A program made the position numbers and the translations under genes. Positions 45,001-52,703 of a stretch of 64,000 nt of DNA are shown here, in pieces. Every line of letters starts with the position of its first letter. Within the stretch, counting starts at the first letter, position 1. Location: assembly GCA_024346935.1 (NCBI GenBank), contig AP024879.1:1054001-1118000 (forward strand). The letters run 5' to 3'. The notes below the pieces were generated by a model, which worked only from the letters and a program-made list of their open reading frames with translations, did not search any database and was not told the origin of the DNA. Origin of the DNA: Vibrio inusitatus (GTDB lineage: Bacteria; Pseudomonadota; Gammaproteobacteria; Enterobacterales; Vibrionaceae).

Positions 45001-48000
45001 CCATGAGTTCCAGGAATTGAGCTTGTCGCCCTAAAATGATCTTCGTCTTTGTCCGGATCCGTTACGGTTAGATAGCCTTCAGCATGCAAATCACTACCAT
45101 CTGTCACACTCAAATCTTCAGGTTTTGTTGTGTCTGTGACGATCAGTGCAGGATCTGGCAATGGATTCACATGTAAAGTTGCGTGAGCGCTAGGTGTTTG
45201 CCCATGCTCTGCCGTTTGAATGTCTGCTCCGGAATATCCATCCGAAACAGTAAAGCTAAATCTAATATCATGACCAAATTTATGACTATTCCAGTTCGGT
45301 GCTGGAGTAAACAACCAACCACCGTTCGGATCTTTGGTTAACTGACCAGCACCCTGTGTATTTAATTGAAGAGACGTAATATGCAAATCACTGTTCGGGT
45401 TATCTATATCCGCTGTATTTGCTAGTAGTTGCGCTTCACTAATGTGGATAGCTTGAGAATCCTCATCTATCTGCGGCAACCCGACATTTTTGACATTTGG
45501 TGCGTCATCTACAGGATTAACATGAATATAGCCACGTTCTGTAACCACCCCTCCATGGTTATCATCAATTTTAAAGACAATCGGTACATCACCATTAAAG
45601 GTATCTGAGTTCTGGTTATGAGCTGGAATAAATTCAAATCGTCCCATACCATGGTCGACCAATCGGCCATATTTAGGGTCTACCGTTGGGTTAAATACAT
45701 CGAGTTTATCCTGTTCAACATCTAGGATTTGAAGAAGCGGATTCCCCCAAGTTGCATCTGCTTTACCCAAGGTGAATCTGATTGCGCCATCTTCATCCAC
45801 ATGTAGTGGTGCTACTTGATTTACAGTTGGGTTATCGTTTTGACCATTAACCGTAAAGTGCATGTGTTGCTGATCGTGTGCACCGTGGTTATCAGTAACC
45901 GTAACCAGAACATCAACCTTAGCGTTCTGACCCACTTGCAAATGCTGATAAATCTGAGCGCTCGCATCAAATACGAAGTGACCATCATTATCTAAGGTTA
46001 AGCCAGCATCTTTAGCCGAAACGGTAGTTTCATGGCCATGTTCATCCGTTACTTTAACAAGCGTGTCAAAGGTATAGGTATCGCCTGATGGGTGACTTGC
46101 ATCTTTATGATCATCGACATCATTGAAGAAGATCTTCCCTGATATCTGGCTATCTTCATCGACTGATAGTTGGGGTTGGTGAGCATTACCACCAGAACTG
46201 CGCATCCCTTGCTGAGAGCTATACTGCCCTGGATTATTCTCAACCTTCAATACTGTGAGATGCGGTTTGTCGTTTGTACCTTCAATGGTAAGGTGCAGAG
46301 TCTGCTGAGTCGTGCCGCCATGTTTATCATGCACCGTTACTAAAACATCTTCAGTCATGGACTCTCCTACAGAGAGATGCTGAAGAATACGAGCATCCGT
46401 ATGGACTGTAATTTGTCCTGAGTGAGAGTCTATATCTATCCAACGCGGGTGGCTGTTTCGAGTGTCTAAGTGGTCATCAATACTGTAGGTCAGGTCAATA
46501 TCATCAACATCACTTACGTGCGGTAACGCTACTGTTTGAATGTGTTTATTCTGGCCCGCTTTTCGTTCATCTTCATGAAATGTTACTGGAGCATATGCAG
46601 CAAGCACAGGATCATCATTGGTTCCGTGAACGGTAACAGTAACTTCTTGTTCTACAGGCTTACCTGATGAGTCGGTAACCAATACCGTGAAGACCTCGGT
46701 AGGGTTCTGACTGTTTTGAAGCTTTTGTGTATCCGGATCTGAATTGTCTAGCTGGTAGTTCCAATGGCCATTCTGGTCGATGGTGAAAGTACCATACTTA
46801 CCAACACGAGTCTCTGTCCCAGTAGTCGCACCATCAACAGACCAACTCAACGTACCGTCGTTGTTGTCGTAGTCGGTGGCAGTAAGATCTCCAGCAATGC
46901 TTGGAGTACCAGCATTCGCATTTGCAGTGCCTCCCGCCTCAGTTACAGCACCTGTATGGGTGCCGCTGATAACAGGAACGTCATTGGAGCCCGTTACCGT
47001 TATCACTACCGTATGCTTGACAGGTATGCCTGATGAGTCGGTATCAGTTACCTCGAAGGTATCCTTGACCACTTCATTTTCATTAAGCCTGTCTGCTGGG
47101 CCACCTTTAGAGTTGTCTAGAGTGTACTCCCAGCGTCCCGTACGAGCATTAATTACCAATGAACCATATGCACCTTGTCCAGTAGTCACTGCCCAGTGAG
47201 CAGGGTCGCTTTTATCCGTCTCTTGAGCATCCAAGGTGCCAGATATACTTGGTGTCCCAGTTTCTGCGCTCGGATGGCGATGACCATCAGGATGAGAGCC
47301 CGCCTCTACAACCTTTCCCGTATCTCCAGTATTCGCAATAACTGGCAGGTCGTTAGTACCATTGATGGTGATCACTACCTGATGCTCTGTACCGTCTACA
47401 CTGTGCACTATGATGGTATCTACAAGCGAATCAGTCGCTTTTAGCGCTTGAACATCGTGCTGATTATTGTCGGCTTCATAATGCCAATGACCATGTTCAT
47501 CCACAGTCAGAGAGCCGTATTGACCGTTAATTGTGCCAGCCTGGAAGTGGTCTTCTCTACTATCAACATCAGTAACAGATAGATCGCCACTTGCATGAAG
47601 TTGATCTTGAGTATTGAGAGCTTTATCTTCAGTTAAGGTCGCAGTGTCCTGACCTGTGATATGTGCTTGGTCGTTGCTGCCGGTAACATTTACGGTGATC
47701 TGATGGTCAGCAGTCAGACCTTGGCTGTCAGTGGCCCTTACAGTAAAGGTTTCAGTTACATGCTGACCATTGGCCAATGCCTGAGTTACAGTTCGGCTAT
47801 TGTCTAACGTATAAGTCCACAGCCCCTGAGCGTTGACCGTCAGATGTCCATAGACACCATCACCAGCAACGTGCCCACCAACTGGATTGATAATACTCCA
47901 AGCTTGTGTATCACCACTATCCACATCCGTTCCGGTTAAGTGTCCAGTAGCTGTTGCAGAACCCGAAATAGGTTGACCCGTAGCGGTAGTCCCTGCCTCA

Positions 48001-51000
48001 ACCACTTTGCCTGTATCAGTATCACTGCCGTGCATTGAAATGACAGGTCTGTCATTGGTTCCAGTTACCGTCACAAGAATATCTTGGGTAGTGGTACCAC
48101 CCTTGTTATCTGTCACTAGAACATGCAATGTTTCAGTATGAGTCTCACCAAGAGCTAAGGCTTGTACTTTAAGGTTGCTGTTATCCAGTGTGTAAGTCCA
48201 CCCTCCAGAGCTCGGATTTAATGTGAACGTACCGTATTGTCCATGTAAATTATTACTAGCAGAGTACTGAAGAGTTGCGTGCTGGTCGGTGTCAGTTGCG
48301 GTTACCTGACCGCGTACAAATAAAACATCGTCTTCCTTGACCGCTTCCGCTTGCGGGTTACTAGTAATCACCGGAACGTCATTGGTCCCTTGCACATCAA
48401 CTGTGACTTTCTGAGTAACCTTAGCTCCATGCTCATCAGTAACGGTAACCAACATATGCTCTTGATAATGCTCACCCTCTCCGAGTAACTGAGAGGCCGC
48501 ATTATTAAGAGAGTAGTGCCAAGCACCACTGGTTTTATCTAAAGTAAATACGCCATATTTCCCTTGTAGGCTATCAGGCGTATAGGTAAGTACCGCCCCT
48601 TTATCTACATCGGTCGCTATTACCTGTCCACCCGTGTCCAGAGCGTGGTCTTCTGTAACTGAACCTGTCTGTGCTTGGCTGGTAATTACAGGCCTATCAT
48701 TGGTGCCTTCTACCTCAACTGTCACCTGCTGAGTAGTCTGAGCTCCATGTTCATCGGTAACTGTTACAAGTAAAGTTTCAGTATGGCGCTCACCTTGAGC
48801 AAGATCTTGGTGATTCTGATTGTCCAGTGTGTAAGTCCACGTGCCAGAACTCTTGTTAAGGGTAAATGAGCCGTACTGCCCCTGAAGATTGTCCGGCGTA
48901 TAAGTCAGCACTGCACCTTTGTCGACATCTGTCGCAGTCACTTGCCCACGAGCAAATAAGACATCATCTTCTTTGACTGCCTCTGCTTGAGCTTGACTTG
49001 TAATAGTCGGTCTATCGTTGGTGCCTGATACCTCTACCGTCACTTGCTGTGTGGTTGTTGCCCCGTACTCATCGGTGACCGTAACCAACAAGGTTTCAGT
49101 GCGCTTCTCACCCTGAGCAAGGTTTTGATGATGTTGATTATCAAGTGTGTAGGTCCAGGTGCCAGAGTTCGCGTTTAAAGTAAAACTGCCGTATTGGCCT
49201 TGGAGATTATCAGGGGAATAGGTAAGAACCGCTCCATTATCCACATCAGATGCTGTAACCTGCCCCCTAGTGAACAGTGTGCCATCTTCATCAACTGAAC
49301 CCGTTTGTGCTGTACTCGTTATTACGGGTTTATCGTTGGTGCCCTCAACGGTTACTACTACGTTTTGTGTGGTCGTAGCTCCTTTATCATCTGTAACGGT
49401 TACATGCAGTGTTTCTGTGTGAGACTCTCCCAATGCCAACGCCTGATGAGCCGCATTGTCTAATTTGTAATGCCATACGCCAGAGCTTGGATTTAAGGTA
49501 AAATTTCCATATGTCCCAGTCATCTCACCTTGTGGTGCCGAATAAGTTAATACGGCTCCATGGTCTACATCGCTAGCCGTTACTTGCCCTGTTGCTGTTA
49601 GTACATCATCTTCTTTAACTGTCTCTGCTTGAGCTGAGCTGGTAATGACAGGTTTGTCATTAGTTCCCTCGACCTCTACGGTCACCTGTTGAGTAGTCTG
49701 AGCTCCATGTTCATCGGTAACTGTTACAAGTAAAGTTTCAGTATGGCGCTCACCCTCAGCTAGTGCTTGGTGTGCAGCATTATCTAGTTTATAGGTCCAA
49801 GCCCCTGAGCGTTTGTTGAGAGTAAAAGACCCATATTGCCCTTGTAGGCTATCCGGGGTGTAAGTTAAAACAGCGTGGTTATCTACATCAGATGCAGCTA
49901 CTTGCCCACGTACAAATAAGGTTGCGTCTTCTTTAACAGAACTTGTTTGTGCTTGGCTGGTAATTACAGGACTATCATTGGTGCCTTCTACCTCAACTGT
50001 CACCTGCTGAGTAGTCTTAGCACCATGTTCATCGGTAACTGTTACAAGTAAAGTTTCAATATGACGCTCACCTTGAGCAAGATCTTGGTGGTTCTGATTG
50101 TCCAGAATGTAAGTCCACGTACCCGAACTTGAATTCAACGTGAAGACACCGTACTGGCCATGAAGGTTATCCGGTGAATAAGTTAGCACGGCTCCCCTAT
50201 CTACATCAGATGCAGTCACTTGACCACTAGCCCTAAGAACATCATCTTCTTTTACCGCACCAGTTTGTACTTGGCTGGTAATTACAGGACTATCATTGGT
50301 ACCTTCTACCTCAACAGTCACTTGCTGAGTAGTTTTTGCACCATGTTCGTCGGTAACTGTAACCAGTAGTGTCTCAGTATGATGCTCACCTTGAGCAAGG
50401 TCTTGATGATTCTGGTTGTCCAGAGTATAAGTCCACGTACCCGAGCTTTTATTAAGGGTAAATGAGCCATATTGCCCTTTCAGATTATCAGGGGTATAGG
50501 TAAGTACAGCATGATGATCTACGTCGGTTGCTACAACCTGACCACGCACAAATAGCACATCATCCTCTTTAATCGTTTCGCTTTGTGCACCGCTTGTAAT
50601 TACTGGCCTATCATTGGTTCCAGTAACTTCGACTCTAACCTCTTGAGTCACTTTTGCACCGTGCTCGTCGGTTACCGTAACCAACATAACCTCGGTGTGA
50701 TGTTCACCAAGGGCTAGATCTTGATGAGCACTGTTGTCCAACTTATAAGTCCAAGTGCCCGCCCCTGAATTCAGGGTAAAACTGCCATATTTTCCTTGTA
50801 AGCTATTAGGGGTATAAGTAAGCACAGCACCATGGTCAATATCTGTCGCGGTTACCTGACCACGCACAAATAGCACATCATCCTCTTTGACTGCGCCGGT
50901 TTGAGCCTGGCTTGTTATTACTGGCTTATCATTGGTGCCTTCAACAGTAATCGTGACCGTCTGAGTGGCCTTTGCTCCATGCTCATCAGTTACGGTAACC

Positions 51001-52364
51001 AACATTGCTTCGGTATGAGACTCGCCCAGAGCAAGTGCCTGATGAGCGTTGTTGTCTAGCTTATAGGTCCATCGACCTGAACTAGAACTTAGAGCAAACG
51101 AACCATACTGCCCTTGGATATTATCAGGGGTGTAGGTCAGAAAAGCCCCGTGGTCCACATCCGACGCCGTTACCCGACCATTAACAGCCAAAACATCATC
51201 TTCTTTGACTGCGCCAATTTGTAGTTGACTAGTAATCACCGGTTTATCGTTAGTGCCCTCAACATCAACCGTGACCGTCTGAGTGGTCTTTGCACCATGT
51301 TCATCCGTTACTGTGACTAACATGGTCTCAGTATGATGTTCACCTTGTGCTAGAGCCTGATGACCTTGATTGTCTAACGTGTATGTCCATTTACCCGTCG
51401 AAGGGTTGAGGGTAAATTGACCATATTGACCCTGGGTATTATCAGGGGTGTAAGTCAGCAAAGCGCCATGATCGACATCTGAAGCAGTAACTTGTCCATC
51501 TACGAATAAAGTACCGTCTTCTTTGGTTGCCCCAGCCTGAGCATGACTAGTGATAACAGGAATATCATTGGTACCCCGCACAGTTACCGTAATATCTTGT
51601 TGTACAGATACACGGGCGGCACTGGTCACTGTTACATGTAAAATTTCAGTGTGAGTTTCGCCCTGAGCAAGGTTTTGGTGATGGCTGTTGTCAAGAATAT
51701 AACTCCACTCACCCGTGTCTTTGTTTAAGGTAAATTCTCCATATAAACCATGCAAATTATCTGGGCTGAACGTTAGTGGCATGCCCTTTTGAGCACTGTG
51801 AATATCAAGAGTTCCTGATACCGCTAATGTTGTATCTTCAACTACCGTGCCAGATTCAGGAACTCCTACAACAGGTGGCGTTAGATAAGAATAATCCTTG
51901 TGCCCACCAGTATGTGATGCAATCACAGGAATTGGAGTAATACTTGTTTGTCCATAGTTATTGGCTAACGTTCCAACTAAAGGCGTAACTGGTTTTCCGT
52001 AATGATTGTCATGTGTAAAGTGATGATTACCATTGTTCTCTGTATGATGTATTGGCTCGTATTCTCCACCCGCAATGTACGGAGTAGGCTCGGGATGAAC
52101 GATATGTTCACCTTTGCTTTCAATCGGCGTGTAGGCTTCATGTTGGGGATTCCCAGCGTATTCTGTATGAGATATTTCAGACTCTAAACCCTCCTCTGCG
52201 GAGGTAGAACCCACATGATATGAGGGTAAAACAAATGCTACAGTTGAAGGACGTGGTACATAAACTCGAGGAATTACGAAGCGACGTGCTTTACGCGCCT
52301 TTTTCTGTTCACTGCTTTTCTTTGATACTTCAGTAGCTTGCTTGTTTTTGTCTTCGTTCGCCAT
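39051..52364 (-). CDS. Giant VCBS-repeat protein, likely T1SS substrate (4437 aa)
   Basis: The N-terminus KKARKARRFVIPRVYVP, then STVAFVLPSYH, parallels the other giant and is not a Sec signal. Residues about 165-1440 are twelve VCBS repeats of about 106 residues, each with EDDVL, GQYGSFTLN, WTYTLDN, VTVTDEHGA and GTND. More diverged VCBS and cadherin-like repeats follow to about residue 4300, with a Pro/Gly/Asn/Thr linker near residue 2740. The C-terminus has ITLEALASNQDAH, GAQAYLNQLG and a His/Asp-rich tail. Repeats of this kind are usually calcium-stabilised rods. No RTX nonapeptide block was seen. Likely a cell-surface or matrix protein exported by the nearby T1SS (inference). Confidence 0.93.
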   Translation of the reverse strand: MANEDKNKQATEVSKKSSEQKKARKARRFVIPRVYVPRPSTVAFVLPSYHVGSTSAEEGLESEISHTEYAGNPQHEAYTPIESKGEHIVHPEPTPYIAGGEYEPIHHTENNGNHHFTHDNHYGKPVTPLVGTLANNYGQTSITPIPVIASHTGGHKDYSYLTPPVVGVPESGTVVEDTTLAVSGTLDIHSAQKGMPLTFSPDNLHGLYGEFTLNKDTGEWSYILDNSHHQNLAQGETHTEILHVTVTSAARVSVQQDITVTVRGTNDIPVITSHAQAGATKEDGTLFVDGQVTASDVDHGALLTYTPDNTQGQYGQFTLNPSTGKWTYTLDNQGHQALAQGEHHTETMLVTVTDEHGAKTTQTVTVDVEGTNDKPVITSQLQIGAVKEDDVLAVNGRVTASDVDHGAFLTYTPDNIQGQYGSFALSSSSGRWTYKLDNNAHQALALGESHTEAMLVTVTDEHGAKATQTVTITVEGTNDKPVITSQAQTGAVKEDDVLFVRGQVTATDIDHGAVLTYTPNSLQGKYGSFTLNSGAGTWTYKLDNSAHQDLALGEHHTEVMLVTVTDEHGAKVTQEVRVEVTGTNDRPVITSGAQSETIKEDDVLFVRGQVVATDVDHHAVLTYTPDNLKGQYGSFTLNKSSGTWTYTLDNQNHQDLAQGEHHTETLLVTVTDEHGAKTTQQVTVEVEGTNDSPVITSQVQTGAVKEDDVLRASGQVTASDVDRGAVLTYSPDNLHGQYGVFTLNSSSGTWTYILDNQNHQDLAQGERHIETLLVTVTDEHGAKTTQQVTVEVEGTNDSPVITSQAQTSSVKEDATLFVRGQVAASDVDNHAVLTYTPDSLQGQYGSFTLNKRSGAWTYKLDNAAHQALAEGERHTETLLVTVTDEHGAQTTQQVTVEVEGTNDKPVITSSAQAETVKEDDVLTATGQVTASDVDHGAVLTYSAPQGEMTGTYGNFTLNPSSGVWHYKLDNAAHQALALGESHTETLHVTVTDDKGATTTQNVVVTVEGTNDKPVITSTAQTGSVDEDGTLFTRGQVTASDVDNGAVLTYSPDNLQGQYGSFTLNANSGTWTYTLDNQHHQNLAQGEKRTETLLVTVTDEYGATTTQQVTVEVSGTNDRPTITSQAQAEAVKEDDVLFARGQVTATDVDKGAVLTYTPDNLQGQYGSFTLNKSSGTWTYTLDNQNHQDLAQGERHTETLLVTVTDEHGAQTTQQVTVEVEGTNDRPVITSQAQTGSVTEDHALDTGGQVIATDVDKGAVLTYTPDSLQGKYGVFTLDKTSGAWHYSLNNAASQLLGEGEHYQEHMLVTVTDEHGAKVTQKVTVDVQGTNDVPVITSNPQAEAVKEDDVLFVRGQVTATDTDQHATLQYSASNNLHGQYGTFTLNPSSGGWTYTLDNSNLKVQALALGETHTETLHVLVTDNKGGTTTQDILVTVTGTNDRPVISMHGSDTDTGKVVEAGTTATGQPISGSATATGHLTGTDVDSGDTQAWSIINPVGGHVAGDGVYGHLTVNAQGLWTYTLDNSRTVTQALANGQHVTETFTVRATDSQGLTADHQITVNVTGSNDQAHITGQDTATLTEDKALNTQDQLHASGDLSVTDVDSREDHFQAGTINGQYGSLTVDEHGHWHYEADNNQHDVQALKATDSLVDTIIVHSVDGTEHQVVITINGTNDLPVIANTGDTGKVVEAGSHPDGHRHPSAETGTPSISGTLDAQETDKSDPAHWAVTTGQGAYGSLVINARTGRWEYTLDNSKGGPADRLNENEVVKDTFEVTDTDSSGIPVKHTVVITVTGSNDVPVISGTHTGAVTEAGGTANANAGTPSIAGDLTATDYDNNDGTLSWSVDGATTGTETRVGKYGTFTIDQNGHWNYQLDNSDPDTQKLQNSQNPTEVFTVLVTDSSGKPVEQEVTVTVHGTNDDPVLAAYAPVTFHEDERKAGQNKHIQTVALPHVSDVDDIDLTYSIDDHLDTRNSHPRWIDIDSHSGQITVHTDARILQHLSVGESMTEDVLVTVHDKHGGTTQQTLHLTIEGTNDKPHLTVLKVENNPGQYSSQQGMRSSGGNAHQPQLSVDEDSQISGKIFFNDVDDHKDASHPSGDTYTFDTLVKVTDEHGHETTVSAKDAGLTLDNDGHFVFDASAQIYQHLQVGQNAKVDVLVTVTDNHGAHDQQHMHFTVNGQNDNPTVNQVAPLHVDEDGAIRFTLGKADATWGNPLLQILDVEQDKLDVFNPTVDPKYGRLVDHGMGRFEFIPAHNQNSDTFNGDVPIVFKIDDNHGGVVTERGYIHVNPVDDAPNVKNVGLPQIDEDSQAIHISEAQLLANTADIDNPNSDLHITSLQLNTQGAGQLTKDPNGGWLFTPAPNWNSHKFGHDIRFSFTVSDGYSGADIQTAEHGQTPSAHATLHVNPLPDPALIVTDTTKPEDLSVTDGSDLHAEGYLTVTDPDKDEDHFRATSSIPGTHGFASIDRSGHWHYTLNDKDPAVLALGAGEHMLDTVIFRSADGTPHTINIDITGKNEVPEVTQVDRVAAIEDGHPVIGKLHVSDKDTSDVLHFTMDTPVPGFTIDPDTGVYTFDPTATAYNHLREGIVELVKAVVTITDSSGASVKDTVEIRVTGTNDAPEATGAPLPNLYVDDSQGNLVSHPTAHFDDKMFLDRATDPDTGDKLTIGKLSATGAGHKLTDVHLHDPSVGTLKQDGNGGYDFIPAAHFTGRVEIDYTVTDGIASTPMHTSFEVARHVPPQLPPQNPSNGGNNNQGTTTTTPPPDVDKFEQDIYNIQIAEGRDNVIGTIHQVHVSGTHHNHDDVYGANHLQPNAHGDGSPAYGYLKLQPNGGWEYHLNQHNSPTDPINKLAVGETATETFTVRGPNAAPTTLVVTITGTNDDPEITHVAQHIENAQNQMISGTDIAEVDTTHVVGQVTARDIDNGDELLLAYKAGVPTDGQGQILPKEFLDGHGHLAGLTVNGHGGYTFTPDSAHFGTIPPGQTRVFRVPIEVTDGHGGTDTQEITLTVVGHNRPPEVTDTDIHLAAQKEDFVTHRVSTQELLTLAGATDPDGDTLHVTHVKITGSGGAPVSVQDNGQDEFIFTSKQDQHGDLHFTFEVTDGMPHSQVRTVSATLPVTAVNDNPVAADFRLGSVTESTTSTPKPTRVFTEQEFLDHIKDPDIATDQDVLHLTGTPTLVSGDAQYGTFKAVTGGYQFVPKDPNFHGTVHVTYEVTDSSGAKATAQAAIVVTPTNDPAVITNPHPDFVEEDRKATAHGQLGITDVDGHNEESFHANSHIGGQFGYLQLDKDGNWNYVLTRGDKPGVQQLSEGGKFVEHFQITSQDGTHYDLTVDIKGDNDNPVLQAITARNGTEGGNTVSGQLSATDIDAQGARTSDNPADILTFKTSYIHAGFTLNTDGSYTLDMKDSSFEHLAQGQQEILTIPVVVEDNHGGASHIKNLVITVTGTNDVPVLNQIAEINANEDDGVVNGQLTSSDVDSDNLQGQLTTYHLQGSSVAGFTLNPDGSYTFDPHAYNSLQDGETKDIEIPIVARDNHGDSTSQKLVIHLTGTNDAANISGSSHTTVTDGPSISATTVTQVEHLRVSDPDHDENSFAAEQNIAPDSTQAGTGLQQTAYGHLSITADGHWQYHVDDPDAIEAIPHGQTVTEMFTVESVDGTLHQVSVDIVGSNNAAVITGDVTGSVTEDSNVHAPVQGNYAYMIQARGHLVATDPDAGESGFDYKTLISVSTHPNLAPYTSALGGKLEIDPDGNWNYYIDNRKPEVQSLGAGDSMTDTVTVESKDGTQQVITITINGTNDGPTVSGTLTLSGHGTEDQGLTITKADLLANASDVDTTDVLHIENPSVPSATGTVSLDSNGNLVFNPASNFNGDVTVTYEVVDSYGAKATATATFTVDPVNDPGMFSGDTSGNVQEDVAVQGDADHTVFTTGVLSVRDPDAGEGGFATNRNVHAVHDPYGGTLSLDQSGAWTYSVPNAHIQKLGAGETDTVTYRVRSLGGDTQDITITITGTNDAPMISQALVRRTDEDTDLTFRKGYFGFHDADSADKLSEVIITSVPDASDGQLLLNGQVVRAGQSIPAGRIGHLVFHPASNFNGDAHFDYKVGDGHAESGVQTATLHVTAVNDPAHITVGSPAMVREHSSFSVAAGNLLITDADGASEELFNAQAGLQGQYGQFEIMESGQWKYVLTGQHNAAVQGLKDGETLIDTVMVTTKDGTTYPLEVTISGENDAPTVTSSVSLHTQEDTPVILSKADLLLNVHDADNTHAELDISQITAQHAVITDNQDGTWTLTPEHGYTGDIQLGYTVSDLGGLSTPATAILNVAPQVSQPAPSPAPVVSADESIQDTPVEAITLEALASNQDAHTGAQAYLNQLGVTEPQHQLGAQSQPQDLDLGLNSDNAPVLDEHGLVVADTGSADANSADNGHKHHDELHLHDDPTVDHHDWTDNHG
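48050..51870 (-). repeat. Twelve tandem ~318-bp VCBS repeat units
   Basis: In the 4437-residue gene, twelve consecutive units of about 318 bp (106 codons) can be followed by the repeated PVITS...VKEDDVL and GTND motifs. Boundaries fall at about 51547, 51229, 50910 and onward at the same spacing. Protein identity is high but the DNA differs more between units than in the array of the other giant. This array is therefore probably older or under less homogenisation. Confidence 0.9.
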
Positions 52365-52503
52365 CTAATACATCACCCACAATCATACATAAACAAAAGT
52401 ATGGTCCATTACTACGAATTTGATGAATAAATCATAAAAAAAATGCTTTCATCACCAATCATGTTCTTTAGGTACTTTTTAGATGCAACTCCCTGATTAA
52501 TAT

Positions 52504-52524
52504 ATTGAACTCCTTAGGTTCAAT
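52504..52524. promoter_or_regulatory. Inverted repeat upstream of the 4437-aa gene
   Basis: ATTGAAC at 52504-52510 pairs with GTTCAAT at 52518-52524 across seven bases, about 140 bp upstream of the ATG at 52364. Length and spacing suit a dimeric regulator site. The rest of the 340 bp gap is AT-rich, without a promoter that could be called with confidence. It carries the terminator of the flavoprotein gene at its far end. Confidence 0.35.
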
Positions 52525-52613
52525 TTATTAATTCTTTGCCTAAAATCTAGAAAATAAGGACATGATTGTGTACGCGAAGGTACATTGGACATACTGCTGA
52601 CTAACTACTGTAT

Positions 52614-52639
52614 AAAAAAAGGGACTGATACACAGTCCC
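52614..52639 (-). terminator. Intrinsic terminator after the FAD oxidoreductase gene
   Basis: GGGACT at 52621-52626 pairs with AGTCCC at 52634-52639 over a seven-base loop. Read on the minus strand, the hairpin is followed by seven T (the A-run at 52614-52620). It sits about 65 bases after the oxidoreductase stop codon. The + strand side also has a T-run, so it may work both ways. Confidence 0.88.
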
Positions 52640-52703
52640 CTTTTTTACAAACTAATTTTTACATATATGAAAACAAGCGCTAATTAACCGTATAAATAGC
52701 AAT

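Noticed and set aside
46764..47444. Overlapping + strand frames inside the 4437-residue gene
   Set aside because: Antisense shadows of repeat coding sequence.
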